From assembly GCF_900110605.1 (NCBI RefSeq), contig NZ_FOFI01000004.1:186001-250000 (forward strand): a stretch of 64,000 nt of DNA, in the 5' to 3' direction. This document shows positions 15,590-24,160 of this stretch, piece by piece. The translations under genes were made by a program, and so were the position numbers. This stretch comes from Epilithonimonas lactis. Lineage in GTDB: Bacteria > Bacteroidota > Bacteroidia > Flavobacteriales > Weeksellaceae. Position 1 is the stretch's first letter. Each line of letters begins with the position of its first letter. The notes beneath the pieces are model-generated. The model saw nothing but the letters and a program-made list of their open reading frames with translations, was not told the origin of the DNA and did no database searches.

Positions 15590-16675
15590 ATGAAAGTCAA
15601 AATTCTACTTTTGGCAATGCTTTCAAGCTTTGCTACAGCCCAAACTACGCTCGATAATCAAATGAAATCTTACACCGAGAAAGTCAATTCCATCGTAGCG
15701 ACAGAAAAAGCGAATATGAAATCTGAAACCGACAAAATCGATGAAGCTTTCAACTCTGGGAAAATCACAAAAGCAGAACAAATTGCTCAGAAAGAAGCGG
15801 TTTCTAAAAAGTACGAAACACTCATCAATGAAAAAATCGAAAACGAAAGAAATCATTTGGATGAAATTACGAAAGAAACTGTCAAAGAATCCATCTACGA
15901 AAAACCTTTCAACGGGAAAACTGCTTCACAAGCCGAATTGTCTCTTGGAGGAAATGGATTATCTCTTTCGATAAAAAAGAAAGATAAATCGCCAAAGGAA
16001 TATATAAATCAAAGCTCATTAAGTGTTAGTTACGCTTTCGCAAATCTGACCAAAGACAAAGGCAGTTTCAATCCTTTTGAAAGTGATTCCGAAATGAGAA
16101 TCGGGAATTCTCACAGCGTTGAAGTTCAGTTCAGAAAAGACCGTCAGTTGGGGAGTTTCACTAGTCCGTGGGTTTTGAGATACGGTTTGGCTTACAGAAC
16201 CGACACTTATATGCCGAAACGTCCGCAGGTTTTTGTCCAGGAAAATTCGCAATTGTTCCTTGAGGATTTCGAAGAAGGCAGATTGAAACGTTCAAAACTC
16301 AGAAATGTTTATTTGACCTTACCAATCGAATTCCAGCTTTATCTAAATCCAAAATACACAGAATACGACGGGAAACAATATCTCGACGTGCGAAAAAAAA
16401 TGTGGAAGGTTGGAGTAGGAGCTTACGCCGGTGTCAATACGAGAAGTATCGTAAAAGTGAAATATTACAACGAAAATGGCAACTTCAAAAAGTATGATTA
16501 TACTTTGGATGACGGCGTGAATGCTTTTCTTTTCGGAGGAAAATTCAGTCTGGGTTATGGCGGTGTAACTTTATTTATTAAGAAAGATTTCACACCAATC
16601 TTCAATGACAAAACCATTTTACCAAACAAAAACGGAATCCAAATTGGAATCGAGATTGCTAATATTGATTTTTAA
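15590..16675 (+). CDS. Secreted protein with coiled coil and beta-barrel-like C-terminus
   Basis: 361 aa. Signal peptide 1-18 (SSFATAQ), a charged coiled coil (about 25-100, AQKEAVSKKYETLINEKIEN), then a region with alternating aromatic strands (about 135-361) resembling a small outer-membrane barrel. It starts 7 bp after the anti-sigma-like gene, so it is the third gene of the sigma operon and a likely sensor or target at the outer membrane. I do not recognise a named family. A terminator follows at 16721. Confidence 0.7.
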   Translation: MKVKILLLAMLSSFATAQTTLDNQMKSYTEKVNSIVATEKANMKSETDKIDEAFNSGKITKAEQIAQKEAVSKKYETLINEKIENERNHLDEITKETVKESIYEKPFNGKTASQAELSLGGNGLSLSIKKKDKSPKEYINQSSLSVSYAFANLTKDKGSFNPFESDSEMRIGNSHSVEVQFRKDRQLGSFTSPWVLRYGLAYRTDTYMPKRPQVFVQENSQLFLEDFEEGRLKRSKLRNVYLTLPIEFQLYLNPKYTEYDGKQYLDVRKKMWKVGVGAYAGVNTRSIVKVKYYNENGNFKKYDYTLDDGVNAFLFGGKFSLGYGGVTLFIKKDFTPIFNDKTILPNKNGIQIGIEIANIDF

Positions 16676-16720
16676 TTGATAACATTTTACACAGAACACT
16701 ATTTTTATTATTATTTTCTG

Positions 16721-16751
16721 AAAGCATACTTTGAAAAAAGTGTGCTTTTTT
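16721..16751. terminator. Bidirectional terminator
   Basis: AAAGCATACTT / AAGTGTGCTTT with A and T runs on both sides, between convergent genes. Its T run abuts the stop of the minus-strand gene at 16750. Confidence 0.8.
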
Positions 16752-17124
16752 AGTCTTTAAAATAGCTATTCTTCAATCTGAATGCTATTTCCCAAAATAA
16801 CATCGAGATTAATATATTAGAAAAAATAGCTGTAAAGATTCCATAATCATCCCAATCAGGAGCGATTTTAAAATGCCAGCCTAAATAAACAATTGCAATG
16901 CCTACCGAGGAAGTAATGAATGCAAACAGAATGTTCAAATAGGTATTTAATTTAAGGAAATAGTGAGCAAGGATAAAATTTAAAATTCCAAATTCTAGAA
17001 TAAAATTGATGCTAGGATAATTGAAGAAATCTAAAGAATAAGCAATGCTTATAAACGGAAAAGTTAAAATAAAATAAATTAGAAAGAAAATGATTTGTCT
17101 GTATTTATTAATTGTCTTTATCAT
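16750..17124 (-). CDS. Small membrane protein of unknown function
   Basis: 124 aa from MIKTINKYRQ, with four predicted membrane segments (about 10-27, 33-58, 60-80, 95-115) and a Lys-rich C-terminus. The reading frame is open to an earlier ATG at 17181 that would add 19 hydrophobic residues; the later start gives a more normal N-terminus with positive charges before the first span. No family recognised. It is monocistronic. Confidence 0.55.
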   Translation of the reverse strand: MIKTINKYRQIIFFLIYFILTFPFISIAYSLDFFNYPSINFILEFGILNFILAHYFLKLNTYLNILFAFITSSVGIAIVYLGWHFKIAPDWDDYGIFTAIFSNILISMLFWEIAFRLKNSYFKD

Positions 17125-17239
17125 TATAATAAGCTTGTTATAGAAAACCAAATTACAAAATAATAAACTTAAAAAATTCATCTCAGCATCACTTTTGCAA
17201 GTCTAAATTTTTATTTACATTGGCAAACAGGATTTAGAA

Positions 17240-17665
17240 ATGAAAAATTTACAGTTAATCGGATTGTTTTTGGTTGTGGCAGGCAGTTTTTTGCCGTTGG
17301 TCCATATTCCAATTGTTGGAAACTGGAACTATTGGAAAGTGGATAACACACTCGCCATCGTACTTTGGGGATTTTCTTTATTGACGCTGGTTTTCATCCT
17401 GATTGACAAAACTAAATTGGTGAGAATAATGTCATTTTTAAAGATATTGCTTTTTGTTTTCACAATTGTTGCCATTAAGCTGAAATCTTTAGATTATTTC
17501 AGTTTTTTGCCTTTCAAATCCTGGCAATCCACATTCGCAGGAATCGTGAAATTATCCTGGGGATGGTTCATCGAGTTTCTGGGCGCAGTTGTTATTTTAA
17601 TTGCATTTAGAAAAAGTAAAATTAAACCACAAAGTCACAAAGATTTGCACAATGAGCACAATTGA
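17240..17665 (+). CDS. Small membrane protein of unknown function
   Basis: 141 aa with four membrane segments (about 5-22, 38-57, 66-84, 105-124). The last dozen residues (KPQSHKDLHNEHN) are encoded by the left arm of a dispersed inverted repeat (AAACCACAAAGTCACAAAG at 17624-17642), so the original C-terminus was probably replaced when that element arose. The gene is otherwise isolated, 116 bp before the thiolase start. No family recognised. Confidence 0.6.
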   Translation: MKNLQLIGLFLVVAGSFLPLVHIPIVGNWNYWKVDNTLAIVLWGFSLLTLVFILIDKTKLVRIMSFLKILLFVFTIVAIKLKSLDYFSFLPFKSWQSTFAGIVKLSWGWFIEFLGAVVILIAFRKSKIKPQSHKDLHNEHN

Positions 17666-17746
17666 TTTTTGAAATTTGACAAAGTCAAACCTTGTGACCT
17701 TAAAACATTTAGTAGTTAAAAAAAAACTTTGTGCACTTTGTGTTAA
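17624..17746. repeat. Diverged copy of the AACCACAAAAGTCACAAAAG inverted-repeat family
   Basis: The left arm AAACCACAAAGTCACAAAG (17624-17642) and right arm CTTTGTGCACTTTGTGTTAA (17727-17746) are inverted and related to the other copies in this window. The left arm lies inside the end of the preceding gene. Confidence 0.6.
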
Positions 17747-17781
17747 GAATTAATATTAAATCAAAAAAAATTAAAAATATT

Positions 17782-18963
17782 ATGAAAGAAGTATTCATTG
17801 TATCAGCGGTCAGAACACCAATGGGAAGTTTTATGGGAAGTCTTTCGACGGTTCCTGCAACACAATTGGGAACTGTTGCTGTAAAAGGAGCTTTAGACAA
17901 AATCAACCTTGACCCGAGTTTGGTCGAGGAAATCTATATGGGAAATGTTTTGCAGGCTGGCGAAGGTCAGGCTCCGGCGAGACAAGTGGCTTTGGGCGCA
18001 GGTTTGTCCAATCATACACCTTCTACTACCATCAATAAAGTTTGTGCTTCGGGAATGAAAGCCGTAACAATGGCAACTCAGGCGATAAAAGCTGGCGACG
18101 TCGATATCATCGTAGCTGGCGGAATGGAAAATATGTCGATGGTTCCTCATTATATTGATGGAAGAAATGGTGTGAAATTAGGCGAAATCAAAATGCAGGA
18201 CGGCATTCTGAAAGATGGTTTGACCGATGTTTACAACAAACAGCATATGGGCGTTTGCGCAGAATTGTGCGCGAAAGAAAACGACATCACGAGAGAAGAA
18301 CAAGATGCTTTTGCAATCCAATCTTACAAAAGAGCCGCATCGGCTTGGGAAGCTGGAAAATTTGCAGACGAAGTTGTTCCTGTTTCGATTCCTCAACGAA
18401 AAGGCGACCCGATTATTTTCTCGGAAGATGAAGAATATAAAACGGTTAAGTTTGATAAAATCCCAACATTAGGCACAGTTTTTCAAAAAGAAAATGGAAC
18501 AGTAACTGCTGCCAACGCATCAACATTGAATGACGGCGCATCTGCTTTGATTTTGATGTCAAAAGAAAAAATGGAAGAATTGGGATTGAAACCTCTGGCG
18601 AAAATTATTTCTTACGCTGATGCAGCTGTAGAACCTGAAAGATTCACAATGGCACCTTCGAAAGCTTTGCCAATTGCACTAAAGAAAGCAAACTTGACAA
18701 AAGATGACATCGATTTCTTCGAATTGAATGAAGCTTTTTCGGTAGTTGGTTTGGCTAATACCAAAGTTTTAGGATTGGACGCTTCAAAAGTGAATGTGAA
18801 TGGTGGCGCAGTTTCTATCGGCCATCCGCTTGGAAGTTCTGGTTCCAGAATTATTGTCACTTTGATTAATGTTTTGAAACAAAACAATGGGAAATATGGT
18901 GCGGCCGCAATTTGCAACGGTGGCGGTGGCGCAACCGCTATTGTGATTGAGAATTTGCAATAG
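17782..18963 (+). CDS. Acetyl-CoA C-acetyltransferase (thiolase)
   Basis: 393 aa from MKEVFIVSAVRTPMGSF; the open frame extends upstream into the repeat but those residues are not thiolase-like. The nucleophile is Cys88 (INKVCASGMKA). The second active-site region is GGAVSIGHPLGSSGSRI (His near 350) and the third is CNGGGGATA near the end. Length and motifs fit biosynthetic thiolase II, which condenses two acetyl-CoA or cleaves acetoacetyl-CoA. It could work with the CoA-transferase subunits at 31 and 35 kb, and it could feed the mevalonate pathway, whose kinase is 3 kb downstream; both are inferences. Confidence 0.93.
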   Translation: MKEVFIVSAVRTPMGSFMGSLSTVPATQLGTVAVKGALDKINLDPSLVEEIYMGNVLQAGEGQAPARQVALGAGLSNHTPSTTINKVCASGMKAVTMATQAIKAGDVDIIVAGGMENMSMVPHYIDGRNGVKLGEIKMQDGILKDGLTDVYNKQHMGVCAELCAKENDITREEQDAFAIQSYKRAASAWEAGKFADEVVPVSIPQRKGDPIIFSEDEEYKTVKFDKIPTLGTVFQKENGTVTAANASTLNDGASALILMSKEKMEELGLKPLAKIISYADAAVEPERFTMAPSKALPIALKKANLTKDDIDFFELNEAFSVVGLANTKVLGLDASKVNVNGGAVSIGHPLGSSGSRIIVTLINVLKQNNGKYGAAAICNGGGGATAIVIENLQ

Positions 18964-18971
18964 ATTTTTAA

Positions 18972-19080
18972 AACCACAAAAGGCACAAAAGAAAATCCCA
19001 AAAAAAAATTTTTAGAATGACTTCTTTTTTGAACTTTTACTAAGTAAAAATAGACTTCGGCTTTTGTGACTTTTGTGGTT
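18972..19080. repeat. Inverted repeat element, copy with one mismatch
   Basis: AACCACAAAAGGCACAAAAG (18972-18991) and CTTTTGTGACTTTTGTGGTT (19061-19080) are inverted with one mismatch in 20. The element is 109 bp and begins 8 bp after the thiolase stop. Confidence 0.8.
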
Positions 19081-19100
19081 GAAATATTAAAATAAATTTC

Positions 19101-19136
19101 AAAACCCTTTCAGATTTCAAGTTTGAAAGGGTTTTT
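19101..19136 (+). terminator. Terminator after the thiolase gene
   Basis: The stem AAAACCCTTTCA / TTGAAAGGGTTTTT is followed by T residues. It lies beyond the inverted-repeat element and is the probable thiolase terminator. Confidence 0.7.
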
Positions 19137-19167
19137 GTTATTAAATTTTTGATACAAACGCATTTTT

Positions 19168-19199
19168 TTGTCAACTTGTAATTCCTTTTTTTACTTTTG
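19168..19199 (+). promoter_or_regulatory. Bacteroidota-type promoter of the MFS gene
   Basis: TTG (19168-19170), 21 bp, then TACTTTTG (19192-19199) match the consensus. The ATG follows 18 bp later. Confidence 0.6.
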
Positions 19200-19217
19200 T
19201 CTAAATAATTATTTCCA

Positions 19218-20699
19218 ATGTCCGAAATAGAAAAAACAATTCCAGAAAACTCAATCAAAAATAATCCGAAAATTATGCGCGCCTGGGCGTTGTATGATTG
19301 GGCAAACTCGGTTTATTCCTTGGTTATCACGTCCACAATTTTTCCAATTTATTACGCAATTCTTACGACGGCGTATGAAAAGAAAGAATATGTTGCAGAA
19401 ACCAAACAGTGGATTGATGTTGCAGTTCCGCATATGATTAAGATATTTGGCAAAGAATACCATCCAGACACGGTTTATGGTTATTCTCTCACGCTTTCCT
19501 TTTTGATTGTCGTTTTGCTTTCCCCGATTTTATCGTCATTGGCAGACACGATAGGGAACAAGAAATCTTTCCTTCAGTTTTTCTGTTATCTGGGCGCAAC
19601 ATCTTGTATGGGATTGGCGATGTTTACAGGAATGGGAACTGTTTGGCTGGGATTATTGTTCAGCGTTACGGCGAGTGTTGGTTTCTGGGGAAGTTTGGTT
19701 TTCTATAATTCCTTTTTGCCGGATATTGCAACGCCCGACAAGCAGGATGCGCTTTCTGCAAAAGGTTACGTTTACGGTTACATCGGTTCAGTTATTTTGG
19801 TAATTATTTGTTTGATTTTGATTCAGGTTTGTGCGGAAACGCCTAAGCAGGCGCAGATTTACACGCGTGTAAGTTTCCTTTTGACTGGTGCTTGGTGGTT
19901 TGGCTTTTCTCAATATACCTTCAAACATTTACCGCAATTTGGTCAGGTTAAGGAGCAATTGCCGAAAGATTTGGTTTTGCTTAATTATAAAAATATCTTC
20001 AAAAGTCACAGAGAACAAGGTGGTTTCTTCGAAGTTTTGAAAGATAATTTCGGGTTTTATTTTGACGTATTCAAACAAAGTTTCCGCGAATTGTTCAAAG
20101 TTGGCGGTCATCTTTTTGCCGATAAAAATTTGAAATTCTTCCTCTCCAGTTTCTTTTTCTACAGTGTTGGGATGCAGACGATTTTCCTAATGGCAACATT
20201 ATTTGGAAAGCGTGAAATCAATATGGCGCAGGATAAATTGATAATGACACTTTTATTAATTCAAATCGAGGCGATTATCGGAGCCTTGTTTTTCTCTTGG
20301 TTATCAAAGAAAATCGGGAACAAAAATGTCATTAGCATCACCGTTGCTTTGTGGATTGGCGCTTGTCTTTCAGCCTATTATTTGAACAAAGAAAATCCGA
20401 ATGTAGAATATCAATTCTACGGAATCGCTGCTGTGATTGGTTTGGTGATGGGCGGTTTGCAGGCGATGTCGCGGTCAACCTATTCCAAGTTGTTGCCACA
20501 GGATTCTATGGACAACACGACGTTCTTTAGCTTTTATGATGTCTTGGAAAAAATTGCCATTATCTTAGGAACTTTCATCTTCGCAACGTTGATAGAATAT
20601 TACAACAATATGCGTTACGCCGCTTTATCGATGACGATTTTCTTCGCGATTGGATTGATATTGATTCGTTTTATGAAAGTGAAAAATAATACCAAATAA
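19218..20699 (+). CDS. MFS transporter of the UMF1/Atg22-like group
   Basis: 493 aa with about 12 membrane segments. The N-terminal signature RAWALYDWANSVYSLVIT is typical of UMF1 (Atg22-like) transporters, and GGLQAMSRSTYSKLLPQD is the conserved loop of the second half. A long cytosolic loop lies in the middle (about 240-300). Members are proposed to export amino acids or similar small molecules, but the substrate here is unknown. The gene is followed after 8 bp by an esterase gene on the same transcript. Confidence 0.88.
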   Translation: MSEIEKTIPENSIKNNPKIMRAWALYDWANSVYSLVITSTIFPIYYAILTTAYEKKEYVAETKQWIDVAVPHMIKIFGKEYHPDTVYGYSLTLSFLIVVLLSPILSSLADTIGNKKSFLQFFCYLGATSCMGLAMFTGMGTVWLGLLFSVTASVGFWGSLVFYNSFLPDIATPDKQDALSAKGYVYGYIGSVILVIICLILIQVCAETPKQAQIYTRVSFLLTGAWWFGFSQYTFKHLPQFGQVKEQLPKDLVLLNYKNIFKSHREQGGFFEVLKDNFGFYFDVFKQSFRELFKVGGHLFADKNLKFFLSSFFFYSVGMQTIFLMATLFGKREINMAQDKLIMTLLLIQIEAIIGALFFSWLSKKIGNKNVISITVALWIGACLSAYYLNKENPNVEYQFYGIAAVIGLVMGGLQAMSRSTYSKLLPQDSMDNTTFFSFYDVLEKIAIILGTFIFATLIEYYNNMRYAALSMTIFFAIGLILIRFMKVKNNTK

Positions 20700-20707
20700 T
20701 TATCATT

Positions 20708-21520
20708 TTGAGAATTTTAGGTTTCCTGTTCTTATTACTGTTTACAGCTTTCAACGCTCAAACTTCGATTTCAGAAGATTTGATTATTGGGAAGAAAATC
20801 ACTTTGGATTCTAAGATTCTTAACGAAAAGAGAACACTCAATATCTATCTTCCACAGACTTATGACAAGACGAAAAGTTATCCTGTCATTTATATTCTGG
20901 ACGGAAGTATGAATGAGGATTTCCTGCATTTGGTGGGACTTCAGCAATTTTTTAGTATGCAGTTCAAAATGCCGGATTTCATCATTGTTGGTATTGCAAA
21001 CGTTGATAGAAAAAGGGATTTCACGTTCCATACAGATTTGAAAGATTTGCAGAAAGATTATCCAACGACAGGACATTCCGACAAGTTTATTGAATTTGTT
21101 GAAAAAGAATTGCAACCTTTCATCAATAAAAATTATAAGACAGATAAGACAAAATATATCATTGGTCAATCTCTCGGCGGACTTTTGGCAACTGAGATTT
21201 TATTGAATAAGCCAGAACTTTTCACCCATTATTTCATCATCAGTCCAAGTCTTTGGTGGGACGATGAAAGTCTTTTGAATAAGGCTAATTCATTACTTTC
21301 CTCACAAAAAGATGAAGAAAGATTTGTTTATGTTTCTGTTGGGAAAAATGAACATAAAACAATGGTGAAAGATGCGGATTCACTTTTTCAAGTTCTCAAA
21401 AATTCAGGTAAAAAGAAATTGAAATTAGAATATAATCTAATGCAGGACGACAATCACGCAACCATTTTGCACCGAAGTGTTTACGAAGGATTTTTGAAAT
21501 TGTATCCATCATCAGATTAA
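20708..21520 (+). CDS. Secreted alpha/beta-hydrolase (esterase D-like)
   Basis: 270 aa. The nucleophile elbow GQSLGG (about 153-158) and the region FTHYFIISPSLWWDDESLL match the putative esterase family that includes siderophore and acyl esterases, and the likely catalytic His is in DDNHATILH near the end. A signal peptide (MRILGFLFLLLFTAFNAQ) is encoded only if translation begins at the TTG at 20708; the next ATG (near 20909) would cut into the domain. The unusual start is therefore well supported. The gene is coupled to the MFS gene 8 bp upstream. Periplasmic or exported; the substrate is unknown. Confidence 0.85.
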   Translation: MRILGFLFLLLFTAFNAQTSISEDLIIGKKITLDSKILNEKRTLNIYLPQTYDKTKSYPVIYILDGSMNEDFLHLVGLQQFFSMQFKMPDFIIVGIANVDRKRDFTFHTDLKDLQKDYPTTGHSDKFIEFVEKELQPFINKNYKTDKTKYIIGQSLGGLLATEILLNKPELFTHYFIISPSLWWDDESLLNKANSLLSSQKDEERFVYVSVGKNEHKTMVKDADSLFQVLKNSGKKKLKLEYNLMQDDNHATILHRSVYEGFLKLYPSSD

Positions 21521-21615
21521 TTTTGGATTATTAATAAAAATTTAAAATCGCGGTTCATTTTTTGATAATAGTCGAATAGTTTATTTTTTGTAAATTTGCA
21601 ACATCAAAACACACT

Positions 21616-22542
21616 ATGACAAACCCTTTATTTTACGCTAAAATTCTTCTCTTCGGTGAGTATGGCATTATTGAGGATGCTCAAGGGCTCACTTTACCGT
21701 ACAGTTTTTATAAAGGAACACTTAAATTTTCCGATTTGGACAACGATTTTGAAAAGAAATCCAACCAATCTCTGGAAAAATATTCCAATTATCTTTTGGA
21801 TTTGGAATTGCCTGAGGAATTTAAACTCAACGTACAATCTTTCAAAGCAGACATCGCAAAAGGTTTGTTCTTCGATTCCAATATACCGCAAGGTTATGGA
21901 GTAGGGAGTTCTGGCGCGTTGGTGGCCGCGATTTTCGAAAAATATTCTTTCACGAAAAGAGAACCTGATACGATTTCCAAAAACGAACTGAAAGATTTGA
22001 AAATGATTTTCGGTCAGTTGGAAAGTTATTTCCACGGAAAAAGTTCAGGAATCGACCCTCTAATTTGCTTTATGAATCTTCCGATTCTGATTGAAAGCAA
22101 AGACAGCGTTGACAAAGTTTCCATCCCTGCAGAAGAATTGGGCAAAGGCGCAATTTTCCTGATTGATTCTGGAACGATTGGCGAAACTGGACCAATGATT
22201 CAAATCTTCTTTGAAAAGTTGAAAAACGAAGGTTTCCGCAAAACTTTGAAAGAAGAATTCATCCGTTACAACAACGCTTGCATCGACGCTTTCCTTAGAA
22301 AAGATATGAATCCGTTTTTCAAAAACCTGAAGAAATTATCCGTTTGGGCTTACGAACATTTCCGTCCGATGATTCCGGAAAATCTTTTCAACATCTGGAA
22401 AAAGGGAATCGATTCTAATGCTTATTACCTAAAACTTTGTGGTAGTGGAGGCGGAGGCTATATTCTCGGCTTCTCCAAAGATTATGAAAAGGCGGAGAAA
22501 ATGCTGGAAGGTTTTCACAAAGAAGTGATTTACAGATTCTAG
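21616..22542 (+). CDS. Mevalonate kinase-like GHMP kinase
   Basis: 308 aa. The start YAKILLFGEYGIIEDAQGL is the GHMP motif 1 of mevalonate kinases, the ATP loop is PQGYGVGSSGALVAAI, and motif 3 is KLCGSGGGGYILGF. The central Asp-containing HGKSSGIDPLICF fits the catalytic region. It phosphorylates mevalonate for isoprenoid synthesis, the mevalonate route being common in flavobacteria. A UbiA-type prenyltransferase gene follows on the same strand, with an inverted-repeat element between them. TAAATTTG at 21592-21599 is a possible -7 element. Confidence 0.85.
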   Translation: MTNPLFYAKILLFGEYGIIEDAQGLTLPYSFYKGTLKFSDLDNDFEKKSNQSLEKYSNYLLDLELPEEFKLNVQSFKADIAKGLFFDSNIPQGYGVGSSGALVAAIFEKYSFTKREPDTISKNELKDLKMIFGQLESYFHGKSSGIDPLICFMNLPILIESKDSVDKVSIPAEELGKGAIFLIDSGTIGETGPMIQIFFEKLKNEGFRKTLKEEFIRYNNACIDAFLRKDMNPFFKNLKKLSVWAYEHFRPMIPENLFNIWKKGIDSNAYYLKLCGSGGGGYILGFSKDYEKAEKMLEGFHKEVIYRF

Positions 22543-22546
22543 TTTC

Positions 22547-22676
22547 AACCACAAAAGTCACAAAAGTATAGCTTGAAGATTTTACTTAAAAGTCTACAAA
22601 GTTTCGCCTTTTTGCTCTTTTGAATTTACTTTTTGAATTATCAATTGTATCAAAATCTTTTGTGACTTTTGTGGTT
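22547..22676. repeat. Inverted repeat element, perfect 20-bp arms
   Basis: AACCACAAAAGTCACAAAAG (22547-22566) and its exact complement (22657-22676) bracket 90 bp of AT-rich sequence. The element begins 4 bp after the kinase stop codon. Confidence 0.85.
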
Positions 22677-22699
22677 AAAAGATTTATCAAAAATAAAAA

Positions 22700-23623
22700 A
22701 TGACCAACGAAACAAAACCTGCTTCCCGAAATGCCCTGTACCGTGTTTCTCAGTTGATGGGTTTTCTGTTGGGCGCACGTTTTTTCGTGGCGGTTTTGCT
22801 CACTTTTGCACTTTACGTTTCCACGTTTTTCTTGTTCAATCGTGAAGAGAGTTTCAGGAATTTTGTCTTCGATTATAAGGTTCACTTCATCATCATTTGT
22901 TCCGTTCTCAGCATATTAGCTGGCGGAATTATCAATCGGTTTTATGATAAGGAAAAAGACCAGTTGGTAAAACCTTTCCGTTCCAGATTACAGAATTTCC
23001 TCAAAGAAAAATATTTTTTGACCGCATATGTCATTCTCAATGCATTATCGCTTGGGTTGGCGTTTTTCGTATCGCATCGGGTTTTTATTTTCTTCTTGAT
23101 TTATCAGTTTTTGATGTGGTTTTACAGCCACAAACTCAGCAAAATCATTGTCCTTAATAACTTCACTTTCGTAGCGTTGACGCTATATCCTTTCTTTGGA
23201 ATGTTGATTTATTATCAAACGTTTTCGCTGAAGATTTTATTTCTGGCAATCTTCCTTTTCCTAATGCTTTTCATCATCGATGTTACAAAAGATACTTTGA
23301 CGAGAAATGCCGATAAAATGTTTGGCTACGAGACGATTGCGAATCGATTGGGATTTCAAAACACGAGGTCGATTTTATTAATTTTATTAATTATCACCTT
23401 GATTGTTTCATTGATTTTAAGTATTGGAATTGGTTTCAAAAATATTATTGCTTGGTATTTTCTACTGACAACAATTGTGATTCTGGGAACAGTTTATATG
23501 TTGTTCAGAAATCAAAAAAACGACAAATTCAAATCTTTGAATCTTCTGAGACTTTGGATTTTCTTCGGAATTCTGGCAATGCTTTTGGACGGAATCTATC
23601 ACAAATATCCTTGGTTAATTTAA
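22700..23623 (+). CDS. UbiA-family prenyltransferase
   Basis: 307 aa with about eight membrane segments. The first aspartate-rich motif is seen as GGIINRFYDKEKDQLVKPF and the second as DVTKDTLTRNADKMFGYET, both characteristic of UbiA intramembrane prenyltransferases. Flavobacterial homologues next to mevalonate kinase are often labelled geranylgeranylglycerol-phosphate or homogentisate-type transferases; the acceptor here is not determined. It works in the membrane on a prenyl diphosphate from the pathway of the upstream kinase. A GNAT gene follows 15 bp downstream. Confidence 0.85.
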   Translation: MTNETKPASRNALYRVSQLMGFLLGARFFVAVLLTFALYVSTFFLFNREESFRNFVFDYKVHFIIICSVLSILAGGIINRFYDKEKDQLVKPFRSRLQNFLKEKYFLTAYVILNALSLGLAFFVSHRVFIFFLIYQFLMWFYSHKLSKIIVLNNFTFVALTLYPFFGMLIYYQTFSLKILFLAIFLFLMLFIIDVTKDTLTRNADKMFGYETIANRLGFQNTRSILLILLIITLIVSLILSIGIGFKNIIAWYFLLTTIVILGTVYMLFRNQKNDKFKSLNLLRLWIFFGILAMLLDGIYHKYPWLI

Positions 23624-23638
23624 AATATTCTCAAAAAA

Positions 23639-24127
23639 ATGTCAGTAATCATTAGAGAAAACAAAGCTGAAGACAACGCCATTCTTTCCAAAATCATCAG
23701 AACAGCATTCCACGATTTTGAAGTAAGTTGCACCAACGGAACAGTTTATTCTGACCCAACCACAGATGATTTATATTCATTATTTCAAACTGAAAAATCA
23801 GCTTTGTTTGTAGCAGAAGATGATGGTTTGATTTTAGGTTGTTGCGGAATTTTTCCAACCGACAATTTGCCTGAAGATACAACTGAACTCGCCAAATTTT
23901 ACCTTTCAAAAGAGTCAAGAGGAAAAGGAATTGGAAAATTATTACTCGAAAAATGTCTGGAAAAAGCTGAAGAATTAGGTTATAAAAAAGTTTATCTCGA
24001 AAGTATTCCAGAATTTAGCAAAGCAGTTTCTATTTATGAAAAACAAGGATTTCAATACTTGGAAAAACCTTTGGGGAATTCCGGGCATTCTGGCTGTAAT
24101 CTTTGGATGATTAAAAAATTAGACTAA
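23639..24127 (+). CDS. GNAT-family N-acetyltransferase
   Basis: 162 aa. The acetyl-CoA loop is LSKESRGKGIGKLLLEKCL, preceded by the beta-4 strand LAKFYLS, and followed by GYKKVYLESIPEFSKAVSIY EKQGF in the usual order. The substrate is unknown. It starts 15 bp after the prenyltransferase stop, so it is probably co-transcribed. Cytosolic, with no other domain. Confidence 0.85.
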   Translation: MSVIIRENKAEDNAILSKIIRTAFHDFEVSCTNGTVYSDPTTDDLYSLFQTEKSALFVAEDDGLILGCCGIFPTDNLPEDTTELAKFYLSKESRGKGIGKLLLEKCLEKAEELGYKKVYLESIPEFSKAVSIYEKQGFQYLEKPLGNSGHSGCNLWMIKKLD

Positions 24128-24160
24128 AATTTTCTTATCTTTATTTGAAATGATTTTCGA

